From G051903925 sp051903925 (lineage in GTDB: Bacteria > Pseudomonadota > Alphaproteobacteria > Zavarziniales > Zavarziniaceae): DNA of 64,000 nucleotides. Positions 23,599 to 32,014 of this stretch are shown here, piece after piece. Position numbers and translations under genes: made by a program. Position 1 is the first letter of the stretch; every line of letters begins with the position of its first letter. Under the pieces are notes generated by a model. That model was not told the DNA's origin. It saw only the letters and a list, made by a program, of their open reading frames with translations, and made no database searches. The DNA lies in the NCBI RefSeq assembly GCF_051903925.1, contig NZ_CP173678.1, forward strand, positions 4,464,001 through 4,528,000, given 5' to 3'.

Positions 23599-24534
23599 AT
23601 GGATCTCCGGCAGTTGCGCTACTTCGTGGCGGTTGCGGAGCGCGGCTCGTTCAGCCGCGCCGCCGCAGACCTGCACGTCGCCCAGTCGGCGCTCAGCCGG
23701 CACGTCCTGGCGCTGGAGGCGGAACTGGGCGCCATCCTGCTGGAGCGGGGCGTGCGCGGTGTCACGACCAGCGCGGCCGGTTCCCTTCTCCTGGAGAAGG
23801 GCCGCTACATCCTGGGCGAAGTCGCCGCGCTGAAGGTCGAGGTTTCAGCCCAGGCGCGGGAGTTGACCGGCCTGGTCCGGCTGTCGGCGCCGGGGTCGCT
23901 GGCGGGCGTGTTGTTCGCGCCGCTGGCGCAAGGGTTGGCGCGCGACCATCCCCGCCTGCGGCTGCGCCTGACCGGCGCCCTGACCGCGGAGGCGCTGGAT
24001 CGCCTGGCAGCGGGCACGCTGGACCTGGCGCTGGTGTCGGAACCGCCGGACAGCGACGCCGTCGCCTGGGTCCCGTTGTTCCGGGAGCGGATGTTCGCGA
24101 TCGGCCCGCCGGACAGCCCGCTGCTGCGACAGCCGACCATCACGCTGGACCGCTTGGGCGGCACGCATATCGTCCGCTCGGTCGAGTTCGCGCGGCATGG
24201 CGGCCTGACCCGCGACCTGCTCGGCACGATCGAGGTCGACACGCCCGACAGCCTGAAGGCGATGGTCCGCGCCGGCCTGGGCCATGCGGTCCTGCCACAC
24301 TCCGCGCTTGAGCCCGACTACGGCTCAGGCGCCCTGGCGGCGAGCGAGATCGCCAACATGGGCTCCCTGCGTGCGCTCGCCTGGGCCCGTGGCCGGCCCC
24401 AAAGCCCGGCGACCAAGGCGGTCGCGGCGCGCGTCCGGTCCGAACTCGCCGCCCTCGTCGCCAGCGGCCGCATCCTGACCCGCGGCCCCATGCTTGCGGG
24501 CCTGACGGAAGCGGGGGAAACTCCTGAGCCATGA
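23599..24534 (+). CDS. LysR-family transcriptional regulator
   Basis: 311 residues. N-terminal winged helix-turn-helix: MDLRQLRYFVAVAERGSFSR, AADLHVAQSALSRHVLALE; then a linker helix and a two-lobed effector domain. The ATG at 23599 gives the canonical LysR start; an ATG at 23590 would add three residues, and neither has a good ribosome-binding site. Likely controls the divergent hydroxylase operon, with the operon's aromatic substrate or product as co-inducer. Its stop overlaps the Uma2 gene by ATGA. Confidence 0.92.
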   Translation: MDLRQLRYFVAVAERGSFSRAAADLHVAQSALSRHVLALEAELGAILLERGVRGVTTSAAGSLLLEKGRYILGEVAALKVEVSAQARELTGLVRLSAPGSLAGVLFAPLAQGLARDHPRLRLRLTGALTAEALDRLAAGTLDLALVSEPPDSDAVAWVPLFRERMFAIGPPDSPLLRQPTITLDRLGGTHIVRSVEFARHGGLTRDLLGTIEVDTPDSLKAMVRAGLGHAVLPHSALEPDYGSGALAASEIANMGSLRALAWARGRPQSPATKAVAARVRSELAALVASGRILTRGPMLAGLTEAGETPEP

Positions 24535-25112
24535 CCGAGCATGCTCGCAAGCGGATGACGCTCGCCGAATTCCTGACCTGGGATGAGGGCACCGACCTGC
24601 GCTATGAGCTGATCCAAGGCGTTCCCGTTGCCATGGCGCCCGCCCTGGAGGCTCACGATTGGCTGATCGTGCGGCTGGCAACCGCGCTCAACGCGGGCAT
24701 TCGGCCGCCCTGCCGCGCCATTCCGAATCGCGGCGTGCTTTCGCCACGTTTCGCGAACACGTTCTTCCTGCCTGATGTCGTCTTGACCTGCGAACCGCTG
24801 CGCAGCGGCAGCCGATACGCCGAAGCGCCATCCCTTCTGGCCGAGGTCCTGTCGTCTTCAACCCAGGAAACGGACCTCTTTCAGAAGTTGTCGCAGTATC
24901 AGGACATTCCGTCGGTCGAGGACATCCTGTTTGTCTGGACGACGGCGCGCCGCATCGACCTGTGGCAACGCGACGGTGCGCAGTGGCAGGCGCGGGCCTG
25001 GATCGGCGATGCAGTCCTGTCGCTGCGCAGCGCCGCACCGCTTTCGATGGCGGACCTTTATGACGGCGTCCTGCTGGAAACATGGGACGGGGGGACACGC
25101 GTTCGGGACTGA
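24531..25112 (+). CDS. Uma2 family putative endonuclease (DUF820)
   Basis: 193 residues with the PD-(D/E)xK nuclease core of the Uma2 family: RMTLAEFLTWDE and RYELIQGVPV near the N-terminus, FFLPDVVLTC (Asp), then LLAEVLSSSTQETDLFQKL, which carries the Glu and Lys of the active site. Uma2 proteins are abundant in cyanobacteria and scattered elsewhere, with no settled role. It is translationally coupled to lysR by an ATGA overlap. The gene looks recruited into this location and its activity is unknown. Confidence 0.8.
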   Translation: MTEHARKRMTLAEFLTWDEGTDLRYELIQGVPVAMAPALEAHDWLIVRLATALNAGIRPPCRAIPNRGVLSPRFANTFFLPDVVLTCEPLRSGSRYAEAPSLLAEVLSSSTQETDLFQKLSQYQDIPSVEDILFVWTTARRIDLWQRDGAQWQARAWIGDAVLSLRSAAPLSMADLYDGVLLETWDGGTRVRD

Positions 25113-25135
25113 ACGCGTGTCCTTTCAATCAGCAC

Positions 25136-25528
25136 TCACACCTTGCCATAGGTTTTTTTCAGCGCGACCAGGGGGTGGCGCCTGGACATCTGGAACTTCA
25201 CCAGCAGTTCGCGGGCGATCATGTCGCGGTCCTGCTGGTTGTCGGGCAGCGCCATCTCTGGCGGCACCGTGACCCAGCCGTTGATGTTGCGGTCGAAGAC
25301 GGCGGCCCGGCCCTCCTCGTACCCCATGTGGATGTCCTCAAGCCAGTTGAGGTCGTCCCAGCCCATCACCTCCAGGTACTTCTTCAGGAACGGCGTCAGC
25401 CGCGCGTAGTCGGGCAGCAGGTTGACGTCGTAGCGATAGCCGATGTGCTGGCCGATCTCCTTCTCGCGCTCCTGGTCCAGGCCGTCGCCCTTCAGGTACT
25501 TGTCGATGTCGGTCGCGTCGCTGGTCAT
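25136..25528 (-). CDS. unrecognised 130-residue protein of the glx/mgs operon
   Basis: 130 residues, soluble and acidic, with many aromatic residues (HIGYRYDVNLLPDYARLTPF, YLEVMGWDDLNWLEDIHMGY) and an ending rich in Lys. No signal peptide, no cysteines, no recognised motif. It begins 12 bp after the glxD stop and is the last gene of the operon, so it is co-transcribed with the N-methylglutamate-synthase-like subunits. Possible roles are an assembly factor or extra subunit of that complex; this is inference from position only. A C-terminal domain of a larger relative is another possibility. Confidence 0.8.
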   Translation of the reverse strand: MTSDATDIDKYLKGDGLDQEREKEIGQHIGYRYDVNLLPDYARLTPFLKKYLEVMGWDDLNWLEDIHMGYEEGRAAVFDRNINGWVTVPPEMALPDNQQDRDMIARELLVKFQMSRRHPLVALKKTYGKV

Positions 25529-25540
25529 CGCCGGGACCTC

Positions 25541-26929
25541 CTAGTAGCGGGTCATGTCGGGCCGACCGACCGTGTGCTGGCTGCCGGCCAGCGGCACCTG
25601 GGCAAGGGCCGACGCCTCCATGGTGAGCGCCGCCAGATCCTCGGGCTCCAGACTGTGGACATTGGTCTTGCCGCAGGCGCGCGCCATCATCTGGCATTCC
25701 ATGGCGAGCGTGTGGAGGAAGTTGTAGACGCGCTCCGCCGCCTCGTCCGGGTTCAGCCTCTTGCGCAGGATCGGGTCCTGCGTCGCGACACCCACCGGGC
25801 AGCGGCCGGTGTGGCAATGGTAGCAATAGCCGGCCTCGACCCCCACCTCGTCCAGGAAGTCGGCCTCCGGGATATCCTTGTTGCAGTTGAGCGCCACCAT
25901 GGCCGCTGTGCCGATGGCGACCGCGTCGGCGCCCAAGGCCAGCGCCTTGGCCAGATCCGCCCCGTTGCGGATGCCGCCGGCATAGATCAGCGTGATCTCA
26001 CCCGACTTGCCCACGTCGTCCAGCGCCTTCCTGGCCTGGCGGATCGCGGCGATCCCGGGAATGCCCGTCTCCTCCGTCGCGATGTGGGGACCGGCGCCGG
26101 TCGAGCCTTCCATGCCGTCGATATAGATGGAATCGGGGTCGCACTTGGCGGCCATGCGGACGTCGTCATAGACGCGCGCGGCACCCAGCTTCAGCTGGAT
26201 CGGGATCTGCCCGTCGGTCGCCTCGCGCAGTTCCTGGATCTTGAGCGCCAGGTCGTCGGGGCCCAGCCAGTCGGGGTGGCGCGCCGGCGAACGCTGGTCG
26301 ATGCCGGCGGGCAGGGAGCGCATCTCCGCCACCTGGTCCGTCACCTTCTGCCCCATCAGGTGGCCGCCCAGGCCCACCTTGCAGCCCTGGCCGATGAAGA
26401 TCTCGCAGGCATCGGCCAGCTGCAGGTGATGCGGGTTGAAGCCGTAGCGCGACTGGATGCACTGATAGAACCACTTGGACGAGTAGCGCCGCTCGTCCGG
26501 GATCATGCCGCCTTCGCCCGAGCAGGTGGCGGAGCCCGCCATCGTCGCCCCGCGGGCCAGCGCCACCTTCGCCTCATAGGACAGGGCGCCAAAGCTCATG
26601 CCCGTGATGTAGACGGGGATGTCGAGCTCGATCGGCCGCTTGGCCCGCGGCCCGATCACCGTCTTGGTCAGGCACTTCTCGCGATAGCCCTCGATCACGA
26701 AGCGGGTCAGCGTGCCGGGCATGAAGGTCAGGTCGTCCCAGCTTGGGATCTTCTTGAACAGGGCCATGCCGCGCATGCGGTAGCGGCCCAGTTCCGCCTT
26801 GATATGGATGTCGTCGATGACGCTGGGCGTGAACAGGAAGTTCTGGCCCAGCACCGTCTTGTTGCGCGCCGGGCGCAGCGGCTCGGTCCGGGCGCGGGGG
26901 GCTGGAATGTCGTCGTCGATGAGGGCCAT
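25541..26929 (-). CDS. glxD: glutamate-synthase-like FMN subunit (GlxD/MgsC)
   Basis: 462 residues corresponding to the FMN-binding synthase domain of glutamate synthase as a separate subunit. FMN barrel motifs are ITGMSFGALSYEAK, GEGGMIPDER and YIDGMEGSTGAGP, then YAGGIRNGADLAKALALGAD. A cluster motif with Cys369, Cys372 and Cys377 (CYHCHTGRCPVG) binds an iron-sulfur centre as in glutamate synthase. In the N-methylglutamate synthase complex this subunit (MgsC) forms N-methylglutamate. It follows glxC after a palindromic repeat and precedes the 130-residue gene by 12 bp. Confidence 0.92.
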   Translation of the reverse strand: MALIDDDIPAPRARTEPLRPARNKTVLGQNFLFTPSVIDDIHIKAELGRYRMRGMALFKKIPSWDDLTFMPGTLTRFVIEGYREKCLTKTVIGPRAKRPIELDIPVYITGMSFGALSYEAKVALARGATMAGSATCSGEGGMIPDERRYSSKWFYQCIQSRYGFNPHHLQLADACEIFIGQGCKVGLGGHLMGQKVTDQVAEMRSLPAGIDQRSPARHPDWLGPDDLALKIQELREATDGQIPIQLKLGAARVYDDVRMAAKCDPDSIYIDGMEGSTGAGPHIATEETGIPGIAAIRQARKALDDVGKSGEITLIYAGGIRNGADLAKALALGADAVAIGTAAMVALNCNKDIPEADFLDEVGVEAGYCYHCHTGRCPVGVATQDPILRKRLNPDEAAERVYNFLHTLAMECQMMARACGKTNVHSLEPEDLAALTMEASALAQVPLAGSQHTVGRPDMTRY

Positions 26930-26988
26930 GGTCGGATCCTTGGAACGGGCAGAAGGAGCGGGCTGGGCGGTGTTCCCCTGCCCTATTC

Positions 26989-27097
26989 CGTCCTCATCCT
27001 GAGGTGGCCCGAAGGGCCCTCGAAGGATGAGCCACCGGCGCTCCGGCTGCCCATCCTTCGAGGCTCCGCTTCGCTCCGCACCTCAGGATGAGGACGG
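26989..27097. repeat. dispersed palindromic repeat, type A copy 2, inside the glx operon
   Basis: Inverted repeat with outer arms CGTCCTCATCCTGAGGTG and CACCTCAGGATGAGGACG and inner arms GGCCCTCGAAGGATG and CATCCTTCGAGGCTCC. Shares its CCTGAGG and CGAAGGATG cores with copies at 3731 and 45455. It fills the glxC-glxD gap and could process or partly terminate the operon mRNA. Confidence 0.8.
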
Positions 27098-27119
27098 GCA
27101 AGAGGCAGGTCCGGCGGCG

Positions 27120-27962
27120 CTAGAGCACCAGCTTCTTCTCCGATGGCTCGAGGTTGTCGTAGTTCCAGAGCTGCTTGCCCGCGACGATCTTCTTCATGTG
27201 GGCAACGCCGCCGGGGGGCAGCATCTCGTACTGGCGCAGCTTGCGGGTTAGCCAGGCGATGTCGAGTTCGGTCAGTTCCGCCTCGACCGCATCGACGCCC
27301 AGGCTCTCGATCCGGCCGCCGACATAGATCGTGCCGTCGTACATCGAATCGCCCAGGTTCTTGCCGGCGTCGCCCAGGATCACCATGCGGCCGCGCTGCA
27401 TCATGAAGCCGGTAAAGGCGCCGGTGCGGCCGCCGACGATGATCGTGCCGCCCTTCTGGTCGATCCCTGTGCGGCTGCCGACGTCGCCCTTGCACACCAG
27501 GTCGCCGCCGCGGATCGCAGCCCCGAAGGTGGAGCCGGCGTTCTTCTCGATGACGACGGTGCCCGACATCATGTTCTCGCCGCAGGACCAGCCGACGCGG
27601 CCCTTGATGCGGACATTGGGCCCGTCGATCAGGCCGACGCCGAAATAGCCGAGGCTGCCTTCGAAATAGAGCTGGAGGCGCGACAGGATGCCGACGCCCA
27701 GCGAATGCTTGGCCAGCGGGTTGCGGATGACGATCGTGCCATAGCCGTCCGCCATCAGGGCACGGATGCGGTTGTTGATCTCTGGCCCCGTCATCGCGGC
27801 GGCGTCGAATTCCGCCCGCTTGTTGAAATCGACGTCCGGCGCCAGCGGATAGGTGAAGTTCTCCTCCTCGCCTGCGGAGAAGAACTGGGTCATGCTCCGG
27901 CCGCTCAGCGGCTCGGTATGCAGCCCCATCAGGCTGACGGCATCCTTCTTCAGCTCTGCCAT
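27120..27962 (-). CDS. glxC: glutamate-synthase-like GXGXG subunit (GlxC/MgsB)
   Basis: 280 residues corresponding to the beta-helix (GXGXG) domain of glutamate synthase. Repeated Gly-rich turns are clear: GYFGVGLIDGPNVRIKGRVG, GSTFGAAIRGGDLVCKGD, GGTIIVGGRTGAFTGF and GDAGKNLGDSMYDGTIYVGG. In the N-methylglutamate synthase complex (MgsB) it carries no known catalytic residues and joins the other subunits. Its start overlaps the glxB stop by 13 bp, implying translational coupling. Next downstream is repeat A, then glxD. Confidence 0.92.
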   Translation of the reverse strand: MAELKKDAVSLMGLHTEPLSGRSMTQFFSAGEEENFTYPLAPDVDFNKRAEFDAAAMTGPEINNRIRALMADGYGTIVIRNPLAKHSLGVGILSRLQLYFEGSLGYFGVGLIDGPNVRIKGRVGWSCGENMMSGTVVIEKNAGSTFGAAIRGGDLVCKGDVGSRTGIDQKGGTIIVGGRTGAFTGFMMQRGRMVILGDAGKNLGDSMYDGTIYVGGRIESLGVDAVEAELTELDIAWLTRKLRQYEMLPPGGVAHMKKIVAGKQLWNYDNLEPSEKKLVL

Positions 27963-28885
27963 ACGCGCACCTCCCCGTCATAGGGGTCGAACGTGTCGAT
28001 CTCGCTGGGGAAGATCGAGCGGATCGCCACTTCCTCGGAGGCAAGGGCGATGAACTCGTCCGACTCGTAGAGAACCATGGGCTTGGCCGCCATCGTGTCC
28101 TTGGCCATGCCCAGCTTGTCCGCCGTCGCCACCAGGTAGGTGAAGACGCCGTCCAACTCGTCGATGGAGCGGCGCATCGCCTCCTCCAGCTCGTCGCCGC
28201 GGTCCATGCGGTCGGCGAGGTAGACGGCGATCAGCTCGGAATCGCAGTTCGACATGAAGCGGTGGCCGCGCCGCTCCAGCCCGCGCCGGCCGCCCCAGTA
28301 GTTGGTCAGCTGCCCGTTATGGACGACCGACACGTCCGAGAACGGATAGGCCCAGTAGGGATGGGCAGAGCGGATATCGACATCCGATTCCGTCGCCATG
28401 CGGGTATGGCCGATGCCGTGCGTGCCCTGGAACGCCTTCAGCCCGTACTGGTTGGCGACGACGCTCGCATCGCCCAGGTCCTTCACCAGTTCCAGCCCGC
28501 GGCCGACGGAAAGGATCTCGACCCCCTCCAGGTCCTCGACATAGTCGGCCAGCTTCTTCAGGTCGCCGGGATAGGCGATGACCGCCCGCCAGGCATAGTC
28601 GGTCGCCTGCTCCTCCTCGATCACCTGGGCGCCCAATTCGGCCAGGCGGGCATCGACGTCGACCTTGCGCTGCTTGACCTTCGCGCGGATGTCGAAGCCC
28701 CTTGCCATCTCGTCCTGCTCCGCCACCTTGAAGCGGAGCACGTAGCGGTCGTCGCGTGGTGCCCCATAGAGGGCAAAGCCCGTCGAGTCGGGCCCGCGAT
28801 GCTTCAGCGACTGCAGCATCGCGACCATTTCCTGGCCGATCGCCCCGCTGCTTCCGCGGTGGATCAGCCCTGCAATTCCACACAT
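27950..28885 (-). CDS. glxB: class II glutamine amidotransferase subunit (GlxB/MgsA)
   Basis: 311 residues, an Ntn-hydrolase glutaminase of the PurF/GltB type. The nucleophile is Cys2, exposed after Met removal: MCGIAGLIHRG. The ATG at 28885 was chosen because a TTG two codons upstream would bury that Cys. Other marks: KHRGPDSTGFALYG, GTHGIGHTRMATES, VVHNGQLTNYW and SNCDSELIAVYLADR. In the N-methylglutamate synthase complex this subunit (MgsA) is thought to release the amine or ammonia from a gamma-glutamyl substrate. It follows the ligase gene by 16 bp. Confidence 0.92.
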   Translation of the reverse strand: MCGIAGLIHRGSSGAIGQEMVAMLQSLKHRGPDSTGFALYGAPRDDRYVLRFKVAEQDEMARGFDIRAKVKQRKVDVDARLAELGAQVIEEEQATDYAWRAVIAYPGDLKKLADYVEDLEGVEILSVGRGLELVKDLGDASVVANQYGLKAFQGTHGIGHTRMATESDVDIRSAHPYWAYPFSDVSVVHNGQLTNYWGGRRGLERRGHRFMSNCDSELIAVYLADRMDRGDELEEAMRRSIDELDGVFTYLVATADKLGMAKDTMAAKPMVLYESDEFIALASEEVAIRSIFPSEIDTFDPYDGEVRVWQS

Positions 28886-28901
28886 CGGCAAAGGCTCCCG
28901 G

Positions 28902-30374
28902 TTACGGCAGGTAGTCGAGGTAGCGATCCATGTCGAAATCGGTGACGGTCGCCATGAAACGCTCCCATTCGTCGTACTTGTAGTGGTTGAAGACCTTGAG
29001 CATCTCGCCGGGCAAAGCCTGCTTGATGACTTCGTCCTCGTTCAGGCGGTCCAGTGCTTCGCCCAGGTTCATGGGCAGCTTCTTGGCGACCTTTCCGGCC
29101 TCGATCGCCTGGTACATGTTGCGCTGCTCCGGCTCGCCCGGATCGATCTGGCGCTTGATGCCGTCGTCGAACGCCTTCAGCAGGGCCGATGCCATCAAAT
29201 ACGGGTTCACCATGGAATCGACGGCGCGATATTCGAACCGGCCGGGGGCAGAGACGCGCAAGCCCGTCGTGCGGTTCTGATAGCCCCAGTCGCGATAGAC
29301 CGGCGCCCAGAAGCCCGCATCCCACAGGCGACGATAGGAATTGACCGTCGAGCAGCCGACGGCGGTCAGGCCGTCCAGATGCTCGATCACGCCACCGATC
29401 GACATCAGGCCGATCGGCCCCGGCTTGGGCGAGCCCGAGCCCGCCACCGGCAGAAAGGTGTTCTCGCCCCCCTTGAGATAGGTGAAGACGCCCGGCATGC
29501 CGGGCAGCACCTCGTTGTGCAGGTCGTTGATCGACTCGCTCCCGCCGCGCCAGAGCGACAGGTTGTGGTGGCAGCCGCTGGCCGAGACGCCCATGAACGG
29601 CTTGGTCATGAAACAGGCGATGATGTCGAACTCGCGCGCGACCTGGGCGCAGATCTGGCGATAGGTCGTCAGACGGTCGGCGGTACGGACGCAGTCGTCG
29701 AACTGGAAATTGAGCTCAAGCTGCCCGGGTGCGTCCTCGTGGTCGCCCTGGATCATGTCCAGGCCCATGGCCTGCGAATACTCGATCACCTTCAGGAAGA
29801 CGGGGCGCAGGCTTTCGAACTGGTCGATATGGTAGCAATAGGGCTTGGAATAGCCGCCATTCGGCTTGCCGTCGGCGCCCTTCTTCAGCCACATCATTTC
29901 GGGCTCGCAGCCATGGCGCAGGTGCAGGCCGTCATGGTCGGCCTTGAACTGCGCGTGGATGCGCTTGAGGTTGCCGCGGCAGTCGGACGTCAGGAAGCCC
30001 CCGGGGCTGTCCTGCTCCTCGCGATTGCGGAACAGCGTGCAATAGACGCGGGCGACCCTCTTGTCCCAGGGCAGCTGGCAGAACGTTTCGGGGTCCGGGA
30101 TGCCGACCAGCTCCGATGCCTCGGGGCCGTAGCCGATGTACTGGCTGTGCCGGTCGGTGAAGAGGTTGGCGGTCGAGCCGTAGACGAGCTGGAAGCCCTT
30201 CTCCGCGACCGTTTCCCAATGATCGGCGGGCACGCCCTTGCCCACGATGCGGCCGGTGACCGAGACGAACTGGTAGTAGATGTAGGTGATCCCCAGTTCC
30301 TTGATCTTGGCCCTGACCTTCTTGACCTCCTCGGCCCGGCCTTCCTGCTTCACATAGGATTCAAGATCGGTCAT
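28902..30374 (-). CDS. glutamine-synthetase-family gamma-glutamyl-amide ligase (GMAS/GlnT-like)
   Basis: 490-residue glutamine-synthetase-fold ligase, most likely joining glutamate to methylamine or a related amine with ATP (gamma-glutamylmethylamide synthetase). Beta-grasp region near IYYQFVSVTGRIVGKGVP; metal ligands in HGCEPEMMWL and QGDHEDAPGQLELNF; the ATP/substrate block GVSASGCHHNLSLW; and FEYRAVDSMVNPYLMASALL near the C-terminus. The ATG at 30374 was used; the frame extends upstream without conservation. Known GMAS enzymes are about 440 residues, so this one is longer. Followed by glxB, glxC and glxD, exactly the N-methylglutamate synthase genes. Confidence 0.85.
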   Translation of the reverse strand: MTDLESYVKQEGRAEEVKKVRAKIKELGITYIYYQFVSVTGRIVGKGVPADHWETVAEKGFQLVYGSTANLFTDRHSQYIGYGPEASELVGIPDPETFCQLPWDKRVARVYCTLFRNREEQDSPGGFLTSDCRGNLKRIHAQFKADHDGLHLRHGCEPEMMWLKKGADGKPNGGYSKPYCYHIDQFESLRPVFLKVIEYSQAMGLDMIQGDHEDAPGQLELNFQFDDCVRTADRLTTYRQICAQVAREFDIIACFMTKPFMGVSASGCHHNLSLWRGGSESINDLHNEVLPGMPGVFTYLKGGENTFLPVAGSGSPKPGPIGLMSIGGVIEHLDGLTAVGCSTVNSYRRLWDAGFWAPVYRDWGYQNRTTGLRVSAPGRFEYRAVDSMVNPYLMASALLKAFDDGIKRQIDPGEPEQRNMYQAIEAGKVAKKLPMNLGEALDRLNEDEVIKQALPGEMLKVFNHYKYDEWERFMATVTDFDMDRYLDYLP

Positions 30375-30466
30375 CCGCGGGTCCCCTTTTCGTCGTGTCG
30401 ATGGGGCCGCCCCCGCGGCCCGGGCCATGTGCGCGCTTGACGCCTTTACAGTTTCCGGTCTGCTGC

Positions 30467-31810
30467 TCAACTCCACGGGAATGGGCTGTTGGACACGGGG
30501 TGGAGCCGGCCCTCGGCAAAGCGGGAGAAGCGGAACGGCTCCAGCAGGCGGCTTTTCGTGCCCAGGATTTCGCCTGCGACCAGCTTGCCCACCGCGATCA
30601 TCTTGTAGCCGTGGTTGCTGTCGGCGATGACGAAGCAGTTCTCCCGCACCACGTCGAAGACGGGGAAGCTGTCGGCCGTGAAGCAGCCGAGACCGCCGCT
30701 CGGCTCCTTCTTCCAATGGCCGATCTTGCCCTCGTAGCGCTTCTGGCAGAACGCGAGGGCCGAGCACCACATATGGGCGAACTGGTCGTCAGTGATGAAT
30801 TCCGGGCTTTCCGGGCCATAGGGATCCACCCGCACCGCGTCCGGGTCGCGCTTCACCGGATAGGGCATGGCACCCCCCTGGATGCCGGCGAAGTTGAAGT
30901 CCGGCTTGTAGTAGATGCCCCACAGCTTGTCGGTGATGAGCGAGCCGTCGACGTCGGAATAGAGCGGTGCGTCCGTGTCGACATGGATCACCGGCGACAT
31001 GCGCCCGTCAGCCATCAGTCCATAGGCGGGATCGACGCCCAGCGTCCCCTCCTCCAGGCACCAGTAGGTCCACATGTTGATGCCATCATGGACCACGCCG
31101 TCGCGGCCCTTGATCGAAATGGTCTTGGGTTGGTCCAGCATGGACCACATCTGGCCCGTCCAGGGGCCGGCCGCGACCACGACATAGTCCAGCCGGATCG
31201 TCCCGCGGTCGGTCTCGACCGCCGTGATGGCCCCGGAATTGGAGCCTGCGACAAAACCCGTCACCTTGACCCCGGTCATGATCCGCACGCCCTCCCCCTC
31301 GGCCTTGGTGGCGAGGCCGTAGAGGGAGGCCGTGTTGTTGGCATAGCCCCCCTTCTTCTCGTGCAGGACAGAGGTGATGCCGCGCGCCTGCCAGTCGGGG
31401 AACAGGGCCTGCATGTACTTCATGCAGTCGGCCTCGCCCTCGATGAAGACCGACTCGTAGCCGATCTCCTTCTGCTCCCGCGCGATCTGAGCGACGTTGT
31501 CGTGCATCACCTCGGGCGAGATCTGCATGTAGCCGACGGAATGATAGGAATAGGCCTTGGGGTCGCTTTCCCAGACATTCACGCATTCGGCCATCAGTTC
31601 GCGCATGGCTGGCTGGAAATAGTTGTTGCGGACGACACCACAGGCGATGCCCGACGCACCGGCACCGATCGAGGTCTTGTCCAGGACCAGCACATCCTCG
31701 CCCGATCCCAGGCCCTTCGCCTTGAGGTCCAGGGCCAGGTGATAGGCGGTGGACAGGCCATGAATGCCCGCCCCGATCACCACGTACTTGGCATGCGTCG
31801 GAAAGGCCAT
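30467..31810 (-). CDS. FAD-dependent oxidoreductase, sarcosine-oxidase-beta-like (DAO family)
   Basis: 447 residues of the D-amino-acid-oxidase fold. FAD motif VIGAGIHGLSTAYHLALD at residues about 9-26; SIGAGASGIACGVVRNNYFQ; C-terminal FVIADSNHGYKMIAVGKLVAGEI with the second flavin contact. It is related to SoxB/MgdA but does not come with the other subunits, so it may be a separate amine or amino-acid oxidase or demethylase. GGGAG precedes the ATG at 31810. First gene of the minus-strand operon, divergent from the FadR-type regulator. Substrate unknown. Confidence 0.82.
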   Translation of the reverse strand: MAFPTHAKYVVIGAGIHGLSTAYHLALDLKAKGLGSGEDVLVLDKTSIGAGASGIACGVVRNNYFQPAMRELMAECVNVWESDPKAYSYHSVGYMQISPEVMHDNVAQIAREQKEIGYESVFIEGEADCMKYMQALFPDWQARGITSVLHEKKGGYANNTASLYGLATKAEGEGVRIMTGVKVTGFVAGSNSGAITAVETDRGTIRLDYVVVAAGPWTGQMWSMLDQPKTISIKGRDGVVHDGINMWTYWCLEEGTLGVDPAYGLMADGRMSPVIHVDTDAPLYSDVDGSLITDKLWGIYYKPDFNFAGIQGGAMPYPVKRDPDAVRVDPYGPESPEFITDDQFAHMWCSALAFCQKRYEGKIGHWKKEPSGGLGCFTADSFPVFDVVRENCFVIADSNHGYKMIAVGKLVAGEILGTKSRLLEPFRFSRFAEGRLHPVSNSPFPWS

Positions 31811-31921
31811 TGGGACTCCCATGCGCGCGATCGGGGCGCTTCTGTCTGGCCCGGACGACACGGTGCAGTCCCTGTGGCCAGGCCGTCGGCAATGCCGTGG
31901 GACCCGACCTGGGAGCACGTG

Positions 31922-31949
31922 TTGCGCGTGCCCTGTACCGCCGTATAAT
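31922..31949 (+). promoter_or_regulatory. candidate promoter for the FadR-type regulator operon
   Basis: TTGCGC (31922-31927), 16 bases, then a perfect TATAAT (31944-31949). Transcription would start near 31956 and the inverted repeat at 31973-32014 would lie just downstream, fitting autorepression. The ATG at 31948 overlaps the -10 box and is therefore not the regulator's start. Confidence 0.5.
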
Positions 31950-31972
31950 GAGCCGGTCTCAGGCCGCCTTCA

Positions 31973-32014
31973 AACCAATTTTTTCAAGAGGCTTGATAGT
32001 GGGTAGAATTGGTT
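31973..32014. promoter_or_regulatory. nested inverted repeats, candidate operator of the methylamine/sarcosine locus
   Basis: Outer arms AACCAATT (31973-31980) and AATTGGTT (32007-32014) are perfect inverted repeats about three helical turns apart. Between them lies TCAAG-AGG-CTTGA (31984-31996), also perfect. The block sits between the two divergent operons and overlaps the regulator's chosen GTG start. Confidence 0.55.

Noticed and set aside
25082..27091. 669-codon plus-strand frame across glxD
   Set aside because: Antisense shadow of glxD; no motif, composition of a complementary frame.
30375..30770. 132-residue N-terminal extension of the glutamine-synthetase-family ligase
   Set aside because: It overlaps the FAD oxidoreductase gene in another frame and has no family similarity; the ATG at 30374 fits.
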